Notes under the pieces: model-generated
Told to the model about the DNA's origin: nothing
Seen by the model: only the letters and a program-made list of their open reading frames with translations
The model's database searches: none
Translations under genes and position numbers: made by a program
Shown: in pieces, positions 12,034-24,048 of the stretch
Numbering within the stretch: position 1 is the stretch's first letter
Layout of the letters: the number at the start of each line of letters is the position of its first letter
Source of the DNA: Adiantum capillus-veneris
Lineage: Eukaryota; Streptophyta; Polypodiopsida; Polypodiales; Pteridaceae
Length of the DNA stretch: 64,000 nucleotides
NCBI GenBank assembly: GCA_014529385.2
Contig: CM043944.1
Coordinates: forward strand, 81,272,384-81,336,383
Direction: 5' to 3'

Positions 12034-12187
12034 TGTCATGCCAAGGGTAGGACTATAGGAGGGCACGGCCCTCGCCAAGGGCCGAGGATACACATGCGGT
12101 ATAGGGGATATATATAGGAGGGCCAAGGGCCTATATATAGGTACGGTTGGGTGGTTAGTAGCATGTCTATCTTCCTATGTCCTTTCA
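12034..12187 (+). repeat. 5' LTR of element E
   Basis: The sequence is TGTCATGCC...CCTTTCA. It contains a GGGCC-rich inverted stretch and TATATATAGG motifs at about 12108-12140. It differs from 44871-45025 by a few substitutions and one 1-bp indel. Confidence 0.85.
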
Positions 12188-12188
12188 C

Positions 12189-12200
12189 TGGTATCAGAGC
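12189..12200 (+). other. Primer binding site of E (initiator tRNA-Met type)
   Basis: TGGTATCAGAGC lies one base after the LTR end. It matches the complement of the 3' end of plant initiator tRNA-Met. Confidence 0.85.
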
Positions 12201-12249
12201 AAGGTGGAGAGGAGGGGAAGCAGGGAGCTATGGAGGAGGGATGCATGGC

Positions 12250-12280
<31 letters not shown>

Positions 12281-13969
12281 AGCTCTGGTTCAAAAACCTT
12301 CGCATGGCGAAGCATGATTCTCTTTCGAGAAAGGATCTTGATGGAGGCATGGAGATGAAGCCATGCATGTTCGGGCTTGCATGTTCATAAAACCTAAGCA
12401 AAAGCCGAAGAAGCTGGGACGCGGGAAGCATCTCCTGTGCAGAGCCGAAGTTGAAGCTGAAGCAAAAGCAGCATGGGCAAGAGCCCTTGCGTCAGGATGA
12501 GGCCATGGTCGACCTACGGCATTTGGCGCATGCTCAGGCGTAGTGGATGCGTAGCAGCAGGGGCAACACTTTTCATCTCTTGAGCGCATCGTGCAGGGGC
12601 TTGTGGCGGCCGTGGTGATCAAAATTGAGAAGAGCGCAGGTTGCTGCACTATGGACACCATGCTCAACCTTGGCTTCACATTGAAGGCCCCTATTTGCAA
12701 CCTTTGCAGCGCCCAAAAAACCCCTCAGGGGGTAGTTCCCAAAGGAAGAAATCTCCATGAGTCAGCATGGCTGCGGGAAGCGTCTCTTGCATGGACATGC
12801 ATCACAGGGCGATCTGCACCAAAACTAGCGCGGGCAGGGTCGAATCAGAGCACCCAACACGAGGAACACAGTGCATTTTTGGAGCAAGCACCGTTACAGC
12901 CTTCACTGCGTAGCGCGAGCAAATTGGCCATGAGTCCCGATGATGAACTCGTGCTTGTCGGCCTGATCGTCGCACAAGGAGCTCAAGGGTAAGTACGAAG
13001 TCTACAAAATTCCAAAGCAGGGAGAATTACAAAGTAGACGAAGCATACGATCGTCAACAGAGAATGACAAGTATTTAGCGCCACCAGTAAGGGAGACATG
13101 CAAGGCATGCAAAATGCAAGAATGACAAGACTCTTGCTTGGAAAGCATCCAGGTTACAGCATGTGTAGAACTAAGGATGTGAACCTTCAACAATATGCGA
13201 ATGCCACAGTGAACTGCAAATCAAAGTGTGTTTTGGGCGGTTGCTGAAAGCTGTAACTAGCCTATACTCGGCAACACAAAGTGTTAGCCTAATTCTCCAA
13301 GAAAAAATCGACAAATAGCATGTTCTCAAGATGCTCTAAGGAAGCTTTAATCCAAGGTATGTACTCGTGGCTTGACTTGACCAAGGTCCAGATCGAGCAC
13401 AAGGATCAAGATTGATCAACAAGCAGCGGTGGCAACGAAGGTCAATGCACTGCGAGACATGGCTCCTAGGCGAGTTGTCTATCATTCATGAAATCAGACA
13501 ATGACGGGACCCACACATTGTCGACAAGTGTGATTCGACAAGTTTTCTACGCCATCCTAGGAACAGAGCTCCGTCTACAAATCCTCAAGATTACGATAAT
13601 CCAGTCAATCAGGTACAAGGTACATACTTTGCACGAATTTTTTCTTTTGGTTTTTCGATAAGCTGTGAATGCTCGACAAGGTTGACTTTCTTTTGCAATG
13701 CCCTTGTCAACTGGCAAGAGTAAACTGAAAAGAGTATCTGTAAGCATGAGAACTCCATGAGTACTTATGTGAAGCAAGGCTTCCCTTTTGGTATTTGGCA
13801 TCACACTTTCCACAGTTTGGAATATGCCTTTAGCATATGAATTGGGGAAAAAATTGCCATGATTTTAAATTCCATGCAGGTATATATGATACATATGCTA
13901 ACTTCCGTGCACAGTTCATTTGGCTAGGCGCCAGAATCAAGCACACTACCAGAAACCTAAACTCCATAA
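12201..13969 (+). other. Internal region of E, left part: no recognised coding domain
   Basis: The leader contains (CT)n at about 12249-12280. A 133-codon open frame at 12591-12992 has no family resemblance I can name. Sequence near 13749-13790 (GAACTCCATGAG...GCAAGGCTTCC) is repeated across the A insertion point (13956-13974 joined to 37983-38000), so A landed in the second copy of a duplication of about 210 bp. Confidence 0.5.
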
Positions 13970-13974
13970 GTTTT

Positions 13975-14705
13975 TGTTAGCAGCTGGACACACCCAACGG
14001 AGGATGATTGCCCGGTGGGATACTAATTTCCTTTGTAATTATTCCTTAATTGAGAAGAAACCGTCATTTCACCTTTGTAAATAGTGGGGCTTGCAGAAGC
14101 TTCCAAATTGTATTCCATTTTTAACATTTAGACTGAGTAAATGGTTAAATTGGAACATTAGGGTTTGAGATTGTAAGGTATTTATACCACTTTTGACCTT
14201 AATGCAAAAAACCTTTTGTCATTTTTTATAAGTTTTGTCTGTGTGAGTTGAGTGTACTCTGTGTACGAGAGAGAGTTAGAGTTTTATCTTGATGCTATGC
14301 ACGCACTGGTGGTCGGAATCAAGTGCGGAGAAGTGCAACGTGTTGCCCCCGAAGAGAGCTACTGAGCTACACGCCAACACCTACATTGCAGGTGTACGGC
14401 CCAGCTTTGCAAGATCGACCCACGAGCTATATCTGGTGATTCGGTGAGCATACGTTGTCCGTTTTTGCATTTCAACATATCCACGCATTCACAATGAGTA
14501 GAGCTACACATTAAGCACTTTAGTTTTTAGAAATTTCGACCGGTAAATTTCAACCAGACATCCTACGTGATTTTGCACTGGGTGTTTAGGGTTGGAGTTT
14601 TGGTTCATGGACCTTAGGGAGAGCGACCTATTGGTATTAATAGGATTTCCCTGAAGTTCCGTAGCGTTTCGAGAACGTTTGATGGGTATTTGGCTCTTGA
14701 AAGCG
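13975..14705 (+). repeat. 5' LTR of element A, truncated at its 3' end
   Basis: It aligns with the 3' LTR (31865-32445 joined to 37624-37977) up to GGCTCTTGAAAGC, where homology stops at 14705 versus 37765. The last 212 bp or so of the LTR and any PBS are missing here, indicating an internal deletion. A TATA-like TATTTATA lies at 14179-14186, a possible splice donor GTGAGC at 14444, and a half-palindrome at 14559-14568. Confidence 0.8.
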
Positions 14706-15967
14706 TATTATTTTAAGACCAAAACCATAGGATGGATTCATGAGCATGATCTACATGATTTATTGAGTGCATGAGAAAGGTTTCATCTCAATTGGGTGAG
14801 AAAATTGGGTTCTAAGCAGACTTTAGCATTTTTGACTAAAAAAGGCTAGAATAGCTAAAATTGGGGTCTTTTGAAATCCAAACTAAAATCTAAGCATAGC
14901 ATTGGGTTGCTGACATCAAGGGGAAGCTGTGGCTCAAGTTTGGAGTGAATCATAGCACTTAGACATCCTACGCGTAGGATGTGTTCACAATGATTTAACA
15001 CTCCAAATCCAACTTTGAGCATACCATAGTGATCAGCACCTTAAGAGGAGTCTGGGGTTTGAATTTGGAGCAATTTTGAGCAGTTAGACATGCTACGTGT
15101 AGTATGTCTACTGCTTAATATTGAAGTCAAAATCTAATTGTAGGCATAGCATGGTATTTTACAGCCTTAGGCAAGCCTCCTAGTCAATTTTGGTCCAAAT
15201 TGGAGCTGATTTGACTAATCAGATCAACATCAGGCTGCTGGAATAGATTTTTGATCAGTTGACCAGCTTATAGGTGTCCAAATCAAAAAGTGAGAACAGC
15301 TGTGGACTCAGCACATCAAGGAGAATCTATAGTGCAAATTTCATCCAAAACAGAGCAGGTAGACATCCTACGCGTAGGATGTCTACAGAGGCTTATTGAA
15401 GTCAAAATCTGGCTGTGGACATAGAGTGATGTTCCAATTGACTTAAGAGTTCTAGAACTTCTTTCAGAAGTGAAATTGGACCTTGTTTGACCTTTTGACG
15501 GAGCAAAGACGAAATTAAGACTTTACCTCTAGACTGACAAACACTCGAGTAAAGTACAGTTCCAGATTAGCAGACGTAATCAAGAACATCTGAAGTGCAT
15601 AGAGTATAGTAGTGGATGAGGTTGACCTTCCAATTATACCAATTATTACTAAGACCACCTCTAGAGGTTAAATGCTTTGATTCAATTGCCGAAATTAAAC
15701 GCTTGTGTACAGGTATATTCAACGGCAAGGCAAGAAGTTGTGCAGAAACTGATCCCTTGCCAGGTGAGTGGTTGGATTTGTGATAAATTGCATTGCTTAG
15801 TTTGATGAATTTAAGATTAGGAAGACACATTCCTAAAGACCAAAAAGTGGCAAGTGATTAGGGTAGCTTAGTGTCCACTAAGGAGAGTGTAACTCAGGCA
15901 AGATCCATTAGCACCGACCATTGAGGAGGGTATTGATACTGACACTTCATCAGATAAGTCCTTCTTC
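14706..15967 (+). repeat. Leader of A with palindrome-centred repeats
   Basis: Non-coding leader between LTR and gag. A palindrome occurs at 14963-14982 (ACATCCTACGCGTAGGATGT, perfect), 15085-15110 (two mismatched pairs) and 15360-15385 (26 nt, perfect). The flank after the palindrome (GAAGTCAAAATCT...GTGG.CATAG) is shared between the 15085 and 15360 units, and more loosely with the unit at 28125. The leader units and the ORF3-intron units are therefore the same repeat family. Confidence 0.8.
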
Positions 15968-18520
15968 ATGATGGGTAGTCAACAGCCATGAGGTTTCTCT
16001 GATGAAGGACCAATACTAGGAGGAAGTACCTCCCAAAACCCTTTGAATGATGCCAAATTCACTATAATCTTCTTAGAGGGAACAAACTCTTGGGGAGCCC
16101 TAGTTTATTCTGACTATCGGGGACACAAGTGTATTTGTATAGAGGAAAGACCTTCTCAGAGACTGAAAATCATTCGAGTCTATGGTGATGGAGATAGATT
16201 CCGAGATGGAAAGGGGAACCACTATCTGATAGTTAGTAACCCTGAGGATTACAACAGATATGGAGATAATGTGGCAAAGGAAAAATGGTCTCAGAAGCTC
16301 AAGAGCCGCCTCCAAAAATTGATCGACCTGGAGCTCTTTTTATGTACGATAAAAAAACAACCAGGGTCTCTACCTATAATGAGAATGTGGGAATTTACGA
16401 GCATGAGAGCGAGGGAGTAGTCTCTTATTTTTGATGCAAAGAACCCTACCCAAATGAATTAAGCAAAGACAAGGTTCTTTACTTATTCTCTTATGAAATT
16501 GCTATGGGGAAGGATATCATTTTTGTTGATAGGTATGGGCGAGAATACAAACAAATTCTCCTAGAGGAGGTAGAAAAGGCAACAGTTCCAGAAACATCTA
16601 CATATGTCCCCGAAGAAGTACCAAGGTCCACCTATACCCCTATCAAGTCGACAAATCCATTTTCAGAAGAGTACAATGCAACATCACATTCTAACCGACA
16701 ACTGACGTTCAACTACCAGAACCAACAAGCAACCCAACCATCATTGCAGGCATGGCTTCAACAAAGTGCGACATTAGAACAAGACCGAAACAGAGATGGT
16801 TATCCAGCTGCAAGAGGGCTAAGAGATTTACAAGAACCACCACTCTATTCACAATATCAAGGTGAGAGTAAGCCAAAAAATCAAGAGTCGGTAGAGCCCG
16901 GAAGACAACCCATAGAACGAGTTAGAAGAGATGAACCACCTCTTGCAAGAACCATCAGAAATTATGGCTTAGGGGCCCCTCTGGGAGAGGAACCCTCCCA
17001 CTACCGAAGGCCAGAGAAGGTATATTGAGTAGGACGAGGAGAACCAATGATGAGATTTGTAGACCATCGTAGAATTAGACCTTCCTAGGTGCAAAAATGG
17101 GTAAACAAGAAATACACGGGAAACAGAGATCCTAGGGATCATGTAGCAGCCTTTGTGCGTGTAATTAGAGGTGAAGAAGTGTTGGACTTCCCTACTCAAT
17201 TTGCAGGGTTTGGGATTACCCTAGAAGAGGATGCCACTACTTGGTTTGACTCTGTGGAGCGTAGAGACTTTGAGTCTATGGAGGAGGTGTTTGACGAGTT
17301 TATTGAGGAATTCTCACATAGGGGGATAGCTCATAATACATTCTCACAAATCCATAAATTCAAACAGAAAGAAGGGGAATCTGTGCGAAAGGCAGCCCTA
17401 CGACTAAAACGATATGTGAAGTTCTGCCTTATGGAAGAACTGCCTACTTAGTCCAAACTTATGCTTATATCTAGTCAAGGACTAAGGAACGCAGATCTCC
17501 AGAAGGACTTACATATAAAGAGGAGCACGACGTTAAATGAGTTAACTAATGAGGCTCTTTACCTTGTAGACAATTGTGTAGTCTACAAGGAGGGTGAATT
17601 CAAGGATCTTGATGACAATTCGTCCTCACAACAAAGTGGAAGCAAGTCCGCTAAGACAACACCGAAAGGAGAAGTAGCTGTAATCCAAGAGTAGCTTGTG
17701 GAGGAAGTGCTAAAAAAAATTAATATGTATGCCAGGCTTAGGCTAAACAGCCAAAGTGGTGTGCTATTGAACAAAAATGGACAAACCATGTGACGGAGGA
17801 ATGTTATTATAACAAGGATATGTGAGAGAGCGACCTTATGCTCCCCAAGCTCCGGTAGCATCTCCTCAAGTTCCACAAATGCCTAGGTATCAAGCAGGCA
17901 ACCTACCAGGACCTGTAGGTGTTGAAAGACCACAACCAGTCTTGGGGCAACAACCACCCCTACCAGGATTACGACCAATCGGCATAAGATACACACCAAG
18001 TGTAAACAAACCAGAAGAGAAGGCTTTGGTACCTATGCATGCATATTACGAAGATTCCAATGGATATGCAGAAAATCCTATATATTATCCACCTGAAGAA
18101 CCCCCAACGCCAGAACCTTGGAGCATGATTGGAAGTACATGACCACCAATAGCTACACAGACAGCAGGAGAAGGAAGATATAGCTTGGATGAACGAACAC
18201 TGTTGTTCATAGCCAACGGAAGCATGGGCGGGCAGAGGCATGCATACCAGTGGAGAGAAGCTCAAGGAGCACCTCAACAGCCTAAGGGACCCTGCTACAA
18301 GTGTGGTGGAGATCATTGACTAAGAGACTGTCCTCATGATGAAATCATTAGAGTCAATGCGTATTGCACCGAGTGTGGAATTACTCACTTGATTCCTGAT
18401 TTCCCTAAGAACCCAAGCAAAGGAGAAAAAACTACTTTGAACATGCTGGAAGTAGTGCCTTCCAGTGGAGGGTTAGAAAACGAGACAGTAATACCTATTC
18501 AGGCAGTGACACGAGCCCAA
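15968..18520 (+). pseudogene. gag of element A (capsid domain and zinc knuckle), broken
   Basis: A likely start is the double ATG at 15968, followed 21 nt later by TGA 15989 (CGA in a working copy). Pieces lie in two frames: 15968-16420, then 16504-17700, then 17822-18340. The capsid-like retrotransposon gag domain is at 17089-17570 (ITLEEDATTWFDS; FDEFIEEFSHRG; FKQKEGESVRKAALRLKRY). A CCHC knuckle at 18293-18334 reads CYKCGGDH, then TGA 18317, then LRDCP, so it is cut by a stop. A second knuckle-like block (YCTECGITHLIPDFP) lacks its last Cys. A proline/glutamine-rich stretch precedes the knuckle. Stops at 17026, 17086, 17449 and 17692 are mostly TAG. The protein would have formed the particle shell and bound genomic RNA. 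Confidence 0.75.
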
Positions 18521-19563
18521 GCTCAATGAATGACAAACGAACCCATAATTGAAGAGCCAAAGACCGATGCCCCAATTGCAGAAATGAAAATCAGAGAAGC
18601 ACTTGGAAAGCTAGAAAGGCGCGTTTGAAAGCCAGAAGAGAACGAGAGCAAATGGCTCTATTCGAGGAGTTAAAACACACAAAGGATAGATTAGAGCGGT
18701 TAGAGGATCTAACTAGTTTAATCTCATACACTACGGCAACAATAGGGCCCAAGGAAGTAAAGGAACCCCGAAGTACAGGATCAGGAGGATCAATGCTGGT
18801 AGAAAAAGTAAATGAGTAGATGGACGCACTTTTAAAAGCATACGAAGCTAGACTAAAAAACAACCAAACCCAAGAGCAAAGATGGATGACTTATCCATAT
18901 GCAGAAATAGAAAAATAGAGGTTGGAAATGTGTCGAAAGATGATTGAAACAGCCCAATCCTTGATAGAAAATCCGCTTGGTAAACCTGCAAGTTGGCACG
19001 AGGTACCAGCACCAACCCCTATCAAACCAACTCTAGAGAAACAAGTAGACATGAAGGAGAGACTCACGACTGCCTTTGAGTCTAGGAGAGAACCTATCAT
19101 AGTACCAAATACAACAGATGAGACAATTGATGGTTTCCAGCCTAAAACATTGGTAGAAATGGGTAAAGATTGTAACAGTCTAGATGACATGTGGAAGCAA
19201 ATCTGGGAAGCAAATGAAGCTAACAGGGTGAGCCACCAAATAAATAGCACGAGAAAAGAGGAAAATAAGATCTTACCTCCCATTGAAGAGTTCAAGGCAA
19301 GATCACAAACGAACTTTGATATGCATTCACAAGGGGGAGACCAGGGTTTAATTAGTTCGGGGCACATCCAACTAGACTCGCTAAAAACTCTACCCTCCTA
19401 CCTAGGGGAGTATGAAGCTAAGTCTGAGGTGAGAGCAATCCCATCTCAAAGAATTTCTTCCAACAGAGTGATGGATTCACAAGGGTTGATTAAGTTATTG
19501 TCCACCCCTGTGGCATACACAATCACGTTAGCCGAACTCCAAAGGTTACGACCAAACATGTGA
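18521..19563 (+). pseudogene. Gag-to-protease linker of A, partly coiled-coil
   Basis: Two open pieces in the same frame occur at 18625-18819 and 18922-19563. The first is charged and helical (KARREREQMALFEELKHTK). The second has no recognised motif. They lie between the zinc knuckle and PR1, in the position where polyprotein linker is expected. Stops at 18817 and 18916 interrupt. Confidence 0.5.
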
Positions 19564-19576
19564 CCACCGTAGGCAA

Positions 19577-20173
19577 ATGCTTAGAAGAATTTGGAGTAAC
19601 CCTACCTCGAAGCTTCAAGAAGGGATCAGAGAATTGGACAAGCCTCAACTAAACACTAGGCCAGTACCTTTAAACAAGGTTGGAGAATCTTGCGAGGGAG
19701 AAGATGGAAATACCACACTTCCAGTAGACTTCCAAGGAGTAATTTCCAAAGCTATTCTTGAGAGTGGAGCGGGAGTCCCTATCGCCACCAAAGAAATCTG
19801 GAAAAAATGGGGAAAACCGGCTTTGAGAGCTACCAGAATGAAATTGCAACTGGCATATGGGTTCATGGAAAAGCCTCTAGGACTTTTAGAAAAAGTAATT
19901 GTCACCTCTTGCAGAATCGCGTATGAGCATACATTTGCAATAGTTGATTTCGACAAAAAGAACAATTATGAGATCATCTTGGGAAGACCATTCATGAGAC
20001 AATTAAAGATGGTCCAGTATTGGGGTTACGACCACATATACCTTAGACGTGGGGAGACTACAACCAAAATATACCTAAAAGACCATAGTTACAAGGATGT
20101 GAACCAGACACCAGTGGAAGAGTTTGATTCAGCTACATTGGCAGGGTCCGAACTCTCAGCATGGTTAGGGTAG
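19577..20173 (+). pseudogene. First retropepsin domain (PR1) of A, catalytic Asp replaced by Glu
   Basis: The frame contains ILESGAGVPIA at about residue 62 (GAG codon at 19760). A retropepsin active site D-S/T-G-A is expected there. It ends with EIILGRPFMRQ, the hydrophobic-hydrophobic-Gly element of the second half of the fold. Position between gag and RT is the normal place for the gypsy protease. The Asp-to-Glu change should abolish catalysis. Whether this is private to this copy or a lineage trait cannot be told here. A second, intact-looking DSGA domain lies after integrase (24360-24740). Confidence 0.75.
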
Positions 20174-20188
20174 AAAAAAGAGCTATGG

Positions 20189-21187
20189 ATGTGTGGAGCT
20201 TCACATTGTGGGAGCTTAAAAAGAGAGGAATGCATCTTAGAAAGGGCTATTGAGGACAAGGATTACATTTCGGAACCTTTTTCCGAAGATGCCTTAGAAC
20301 CTCTGGAATGGGAACACATACTAGCAACATTGGATGTTTGTACCATTACAAATAGCCCAACGACAAAATTTTGCGATAAGGATGGCTATGATGTGCTACC
20401 CTATTACATGGTAAGCCTTATACCAGTAGGAGATGATTATGTAGACTCATCAGAACAAGAAGAGTTTTATGACTCCTCTGAGCATCTGGAGTTAAATAAC
20501 GATGCAGATAATGAGTGTTCAGACAGCTCAAGCGAGCGTGGGGAGACAACCGCGAATATCAAGTTTTATGATTTTGCAAATCAACACCCTAGACGTCAGA
20601 AACGCTATAGAAAAAAAAGAGCAAAAAACAAAATTAGAGAGAACCTGATGCCTAGGATAAAAGATAAAACTCACTATCTAATGCTTGTCAAGGCAGAGGA
20701 TTGTGTAAAAGACCAAATATCAGGTAGATTCTCAAGAGTTCAAAGGGAAAGGACGCATGAGGAAATAAAACAAGCATGGAAGACTAAAACAGAAACAAAA
20801 TCAAGAAAATCTCAACAATCAAAACAGGAAAAGACAAAAGATCTAGAGTGGACCAAAATGGAGCGTAAAAAGAAATACCAAGAGCTGAAATGGTCGTTAC
20901 GAGAGGTATGGACTACTGAGGGAGAAAGTGATGATAAGGAGGATTTAGAAAAAGAAAACATGAATATACCATCCCACTATTGAAAATTCACCATCCAAGA
21001 CAGAAAAATCATAATGACACCACCAATAAGAGAAAAAATAAACCAGGAATCTTACGATGGGCCAGAAAATGCAAAACGGATAGACCTCGATGCGCCAGGC
21101 GAAGAGCCTCAGCCTGTCTATATAGCAACTGATTTAGAGCCTGAAGAAGAAGAAAGGCTAACACAACTTCTCAAGAAGTTTTAAGAT
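20189..21187 (+). pseudogene. Acidic/basic linker between PR1 and RT of A
   Basis: A frame of 264 codons (20189-20983) is rich in Asp/Glu/Ser in the first half (DSSEQEEFYDSSEHLELN) and Lys/Arg in the second. It continues through TGA 20981 and TAA 21182 in the same frame into RT, ending in the usual RT lead-in (ATDLEPEEEERLTQLLKKF). No enzyme motif is present. It is probably a polyprotein spacer. Confidence 0.55.
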
Positions 21188-22675
21188 GTGTTTGCATGGT
21201 TCTACAAAGACCTCAAAGGAGTTGATCCATCGATATGCCAACATACAATTCCTTTGAAATCAGATGCCAAACCTAGCAAACAGCGTCCTTACACATATAA
21301 TGGCACATTCGTTAAACGAATCAAAGAAGAGATTGACAAGTTGATGGATGTTGAATTCATCTATGAAATCAAGCATATAGATTGGGTGTCACCCATTGTG
21401 GTTGTCCTCAAAAAGAACGAAAAGCTGTGTGTGTATGTGAACCTCAAAAAAGTGAACGCAACCACAATAAGGGATAATTATCCCTTGCCGATCACAAAAC
21501 ATGTGCTTGAGAGGGTGCCTGAAAAACGGGCTTATTCCTTTCTAGATGGGTTTTCAGGGTATAACCAATTGGAAATTGCAATAGAGGATCAACACAAAAC
21601 AACATTTGCCACAGAGTGGGGAATATATGCGTATAGAGTTATGCCATTTTGCCTAACCAATGCCCCAACTACCTTCCAAAGGTTAATGACTCATGCGTTC
21701 AAAAAATACCTGAGAATATTCTTAGAAATATATATGGATGATCTTTGTGTCTACTCTCTTATACAAGAAGAATATATTGACCATTTACAAAAGGTATTTG
21801 AGAAGTGTAGAGCATATCGAATCTGTCTCAACCCGGAAAAGTGCATTTTTATGGTTAGGCAAGGCCGCATCTTAGGACATATTGTCTCAAGAAATGGCCT
21901 AACCACTGACCTAGACAAAATTAGAGTCATAGTAGACTTTCCCAGGCCTACTAATGCCAAACAAGTACAATCCTTCATGGGACACTGCGGATATTATCGA
22001 AGGTTCATATATATGTATGCGGTCATTGCACAACCACTATATCGCTTATTAGTCAGTTTTGACTGGACTGAGGAGTTTTCATTCCAAAAGCTTAAGGAAA
22101 ACCTTGTATCAACACCTGTACTTAAAACACCAGATTGGGAAAAGATATTCCATGTTCACATTGATGCATTTGCAAATGCAATTGGGAGTATTCTGGCTCA
22201 ACCTGGAGACGGAACAATGGATTTCCCAGTTTGTTATGCAAGACGACAGTTAAATAGTGCAGAAAAGAACTACACCACCACTGAAAGAGAGGGATTAGGA
22301 ATGATTTATGCTGTAAAGAAATTTCAGCATTACTTGCTTGCAAACAAATTTGTGTTCTTCACAGATCATCAAGCTCTTTTGTATCTAGTAAATAAACCAT
22401 GCAATACTGGGAGAATTGTACGGTGGTTTATTATATTGCTAGAGTTTGACTTCGCAGTGGTAGTAAAAAAGGGTAAAACTCATCTACGGGCAGATCATCT
22501 TTCAAGGCTGCAAAACGGGAAAGCTCCTGAAGGAGTAGATGATGATATACATGATGCTTATCTTTTCAATATTGAAATGATACCCAAATGGTCTCAGGAA
22601 ATTGTTAGCATTCTTTCCTTTGGAGGTAGATTTGATAACAAGGAAGACACATCCAAACAACAAACATTTCGATAA
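21188..22675 (+). pseudogene. Reverse transcriptase and RNase H of element A
   Basis: This is the longest gypsy frame in the window, at 495 codons. RT motifs are SPIVVVLKK, LDGFSGYNQ (first catalytic Asp), MPFCLTNAP (canonical MPFGL has Gly where Cys is), YMDD at about 21731-21742 (catalytic pair), LGHIVS and the FMGHCGYYRRFI thumb block. RNase H follows with HIDAFANAIGSIL, TEREGLGMIYAVKKFQHYL, TDHQALLYL and LRADHLSRL, so the D-E-D-D acidic set is visible. The order RT then RNase H is that of Ty3/gypsy. TAA 22673 interrupts the polyprotein, but the same frame continues into the first HHCC module. Confidence 0.9.
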
Positions 22676-24048
22676 ACAAAAAACCTTCAGTTGATTGCAG
22701 GACCACTATACCATCTAGGCTCGGACCAAATTCTACGATTATGTATGAATCTAGAGAAATTCGAGTGTTATCTTGAAGAAGCACATATCCAAGATTGTGC
22801 ATTTCATTGTTCAACAATGAAAACACACCAAAGACTGAAACACTTAGGAGTTTATTGGCCAACTATGTATGCCGACACACATGCTTATGTTAACAATTGT
22901 ACTATATGTAGTGCCAAACGACCGGTGGATCACGCGCCATTCTTTCAGGTAACCATTGCACCTGAGTCAATATATCATTGATTTCTTAACAACAAGGACA
23001 TTTCTTGAAAACATAACAAAAGTGCAAAAAAGGGCTATAGAGTTGGAGGCTCGAGACTTTAATTTAATTGGAAATCAACTCTACAAGAGAGGAAAGGACA
23101 ATCAACTTAGAATTTGTGCAAGTGAAAGTGATTACCTGTTAATTCTAGAACACCCACATGGAGGAATAAGTGGAGGCCAATTTTTAGGCAATAAAATGAC
23201 AAAAATTGTTTTAACCGCAGGATTATGGTGGCCTATATTGCACATGGATGCTGAGGAGTTTGTAAAGCGTTGTGATGCATGTCAACGCACTAAAGTGTCG
23301 ATAAAGAGAGATGAGATGCCACTACAGCCAATGATGGGAGCATGGGCATTTGCAAAATGGGAAATTGATTTTGTGGGACCTATTTCACCCCCTGCATATC
23401 GCACCCATACTCAATATATCATTGTGCCTGCAGACTATCTCACAAAATGGGCTGAAGCCAAAGCAACACAAAAAGCAGACGCAAGAACCACTGCACAATT
23501 TTTTTTATGAGAATCTCTTTGTACAATACGGATTACCATTAGAAATTGTCAGTGATCAAGGAACACATTTTCTTAATGAAGTCATTGAATACCTGTTGAA
23601 GGAATTCATGGTCATACATAGAAAATCTGACCCTTATCATCCACACGCAAATGGACAAGATGAGGCCACAAATAAAACACTATGCACTGTTTTGACTAAA
23701 ATTGTATTAGAGTCAAGGACAGATTGGGATCAACAATTACACTCAACACTATGGGCATACAGGGTAGCTTACAAAACATCAATCGGAACAACACCGTACA
23801 ACATGGTGTTTGGTCTAAACACTATATTACCCATAGAATTTTTAGTTCCAACTCTACGAGTAGCAAAACGCTTAGAATGGCTAGGCCATGAGCTCTCTTC
23901 AAGAATAGATGATCTTGAAAAGCTAGATGAACTTCGACTGAGAGCTGTAGCTTTTATCTATGCTAAAAAGAGAAGACAAAAAGATTTTTTTGACAAGCAT
24001 ATGCGTATGAAATAGTTCAAAACAGGTGATTATGTACTTGTTTATACT
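22676..24048 (+). pseudogene. Integrase of element A with two tandem HHCC zinc-binding modules
   Basis: Module 1 (about 22780-22920) reads H-x6-H...YWPTMYADTHAYVNNCTIC. A linker (DFLTTRTFLENITKVQKRAIE) leads into module 2 (about 23140-23290), ILEHPHGGISGGQF...WWPILHMDAEEFVKRCDACQ, where GGQF replaces the usual GGHF, so one ligand may be lost. The catalytic core shows WEIDFVGPI (first Asp about 23367), IVSDQGTHF (Asp at 23554) and GQDEATNKT (Glu at 23662). Spacing of the last two is 35 residues, i.e. DD35E. Frameshifts lie near 22965 and in the T-run at about 23500. It would insert cDNA into the genome; this copy is dead. Confidence 0.85.

Noticed and set aside
12290-12992. Frames of 130-136 codons after the PBS of E as a gag gene
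   Set aside because: No capsid or zinc-knuckle features, and frames on both strands are equally long, as expected of GC-rich non-coding sequence.
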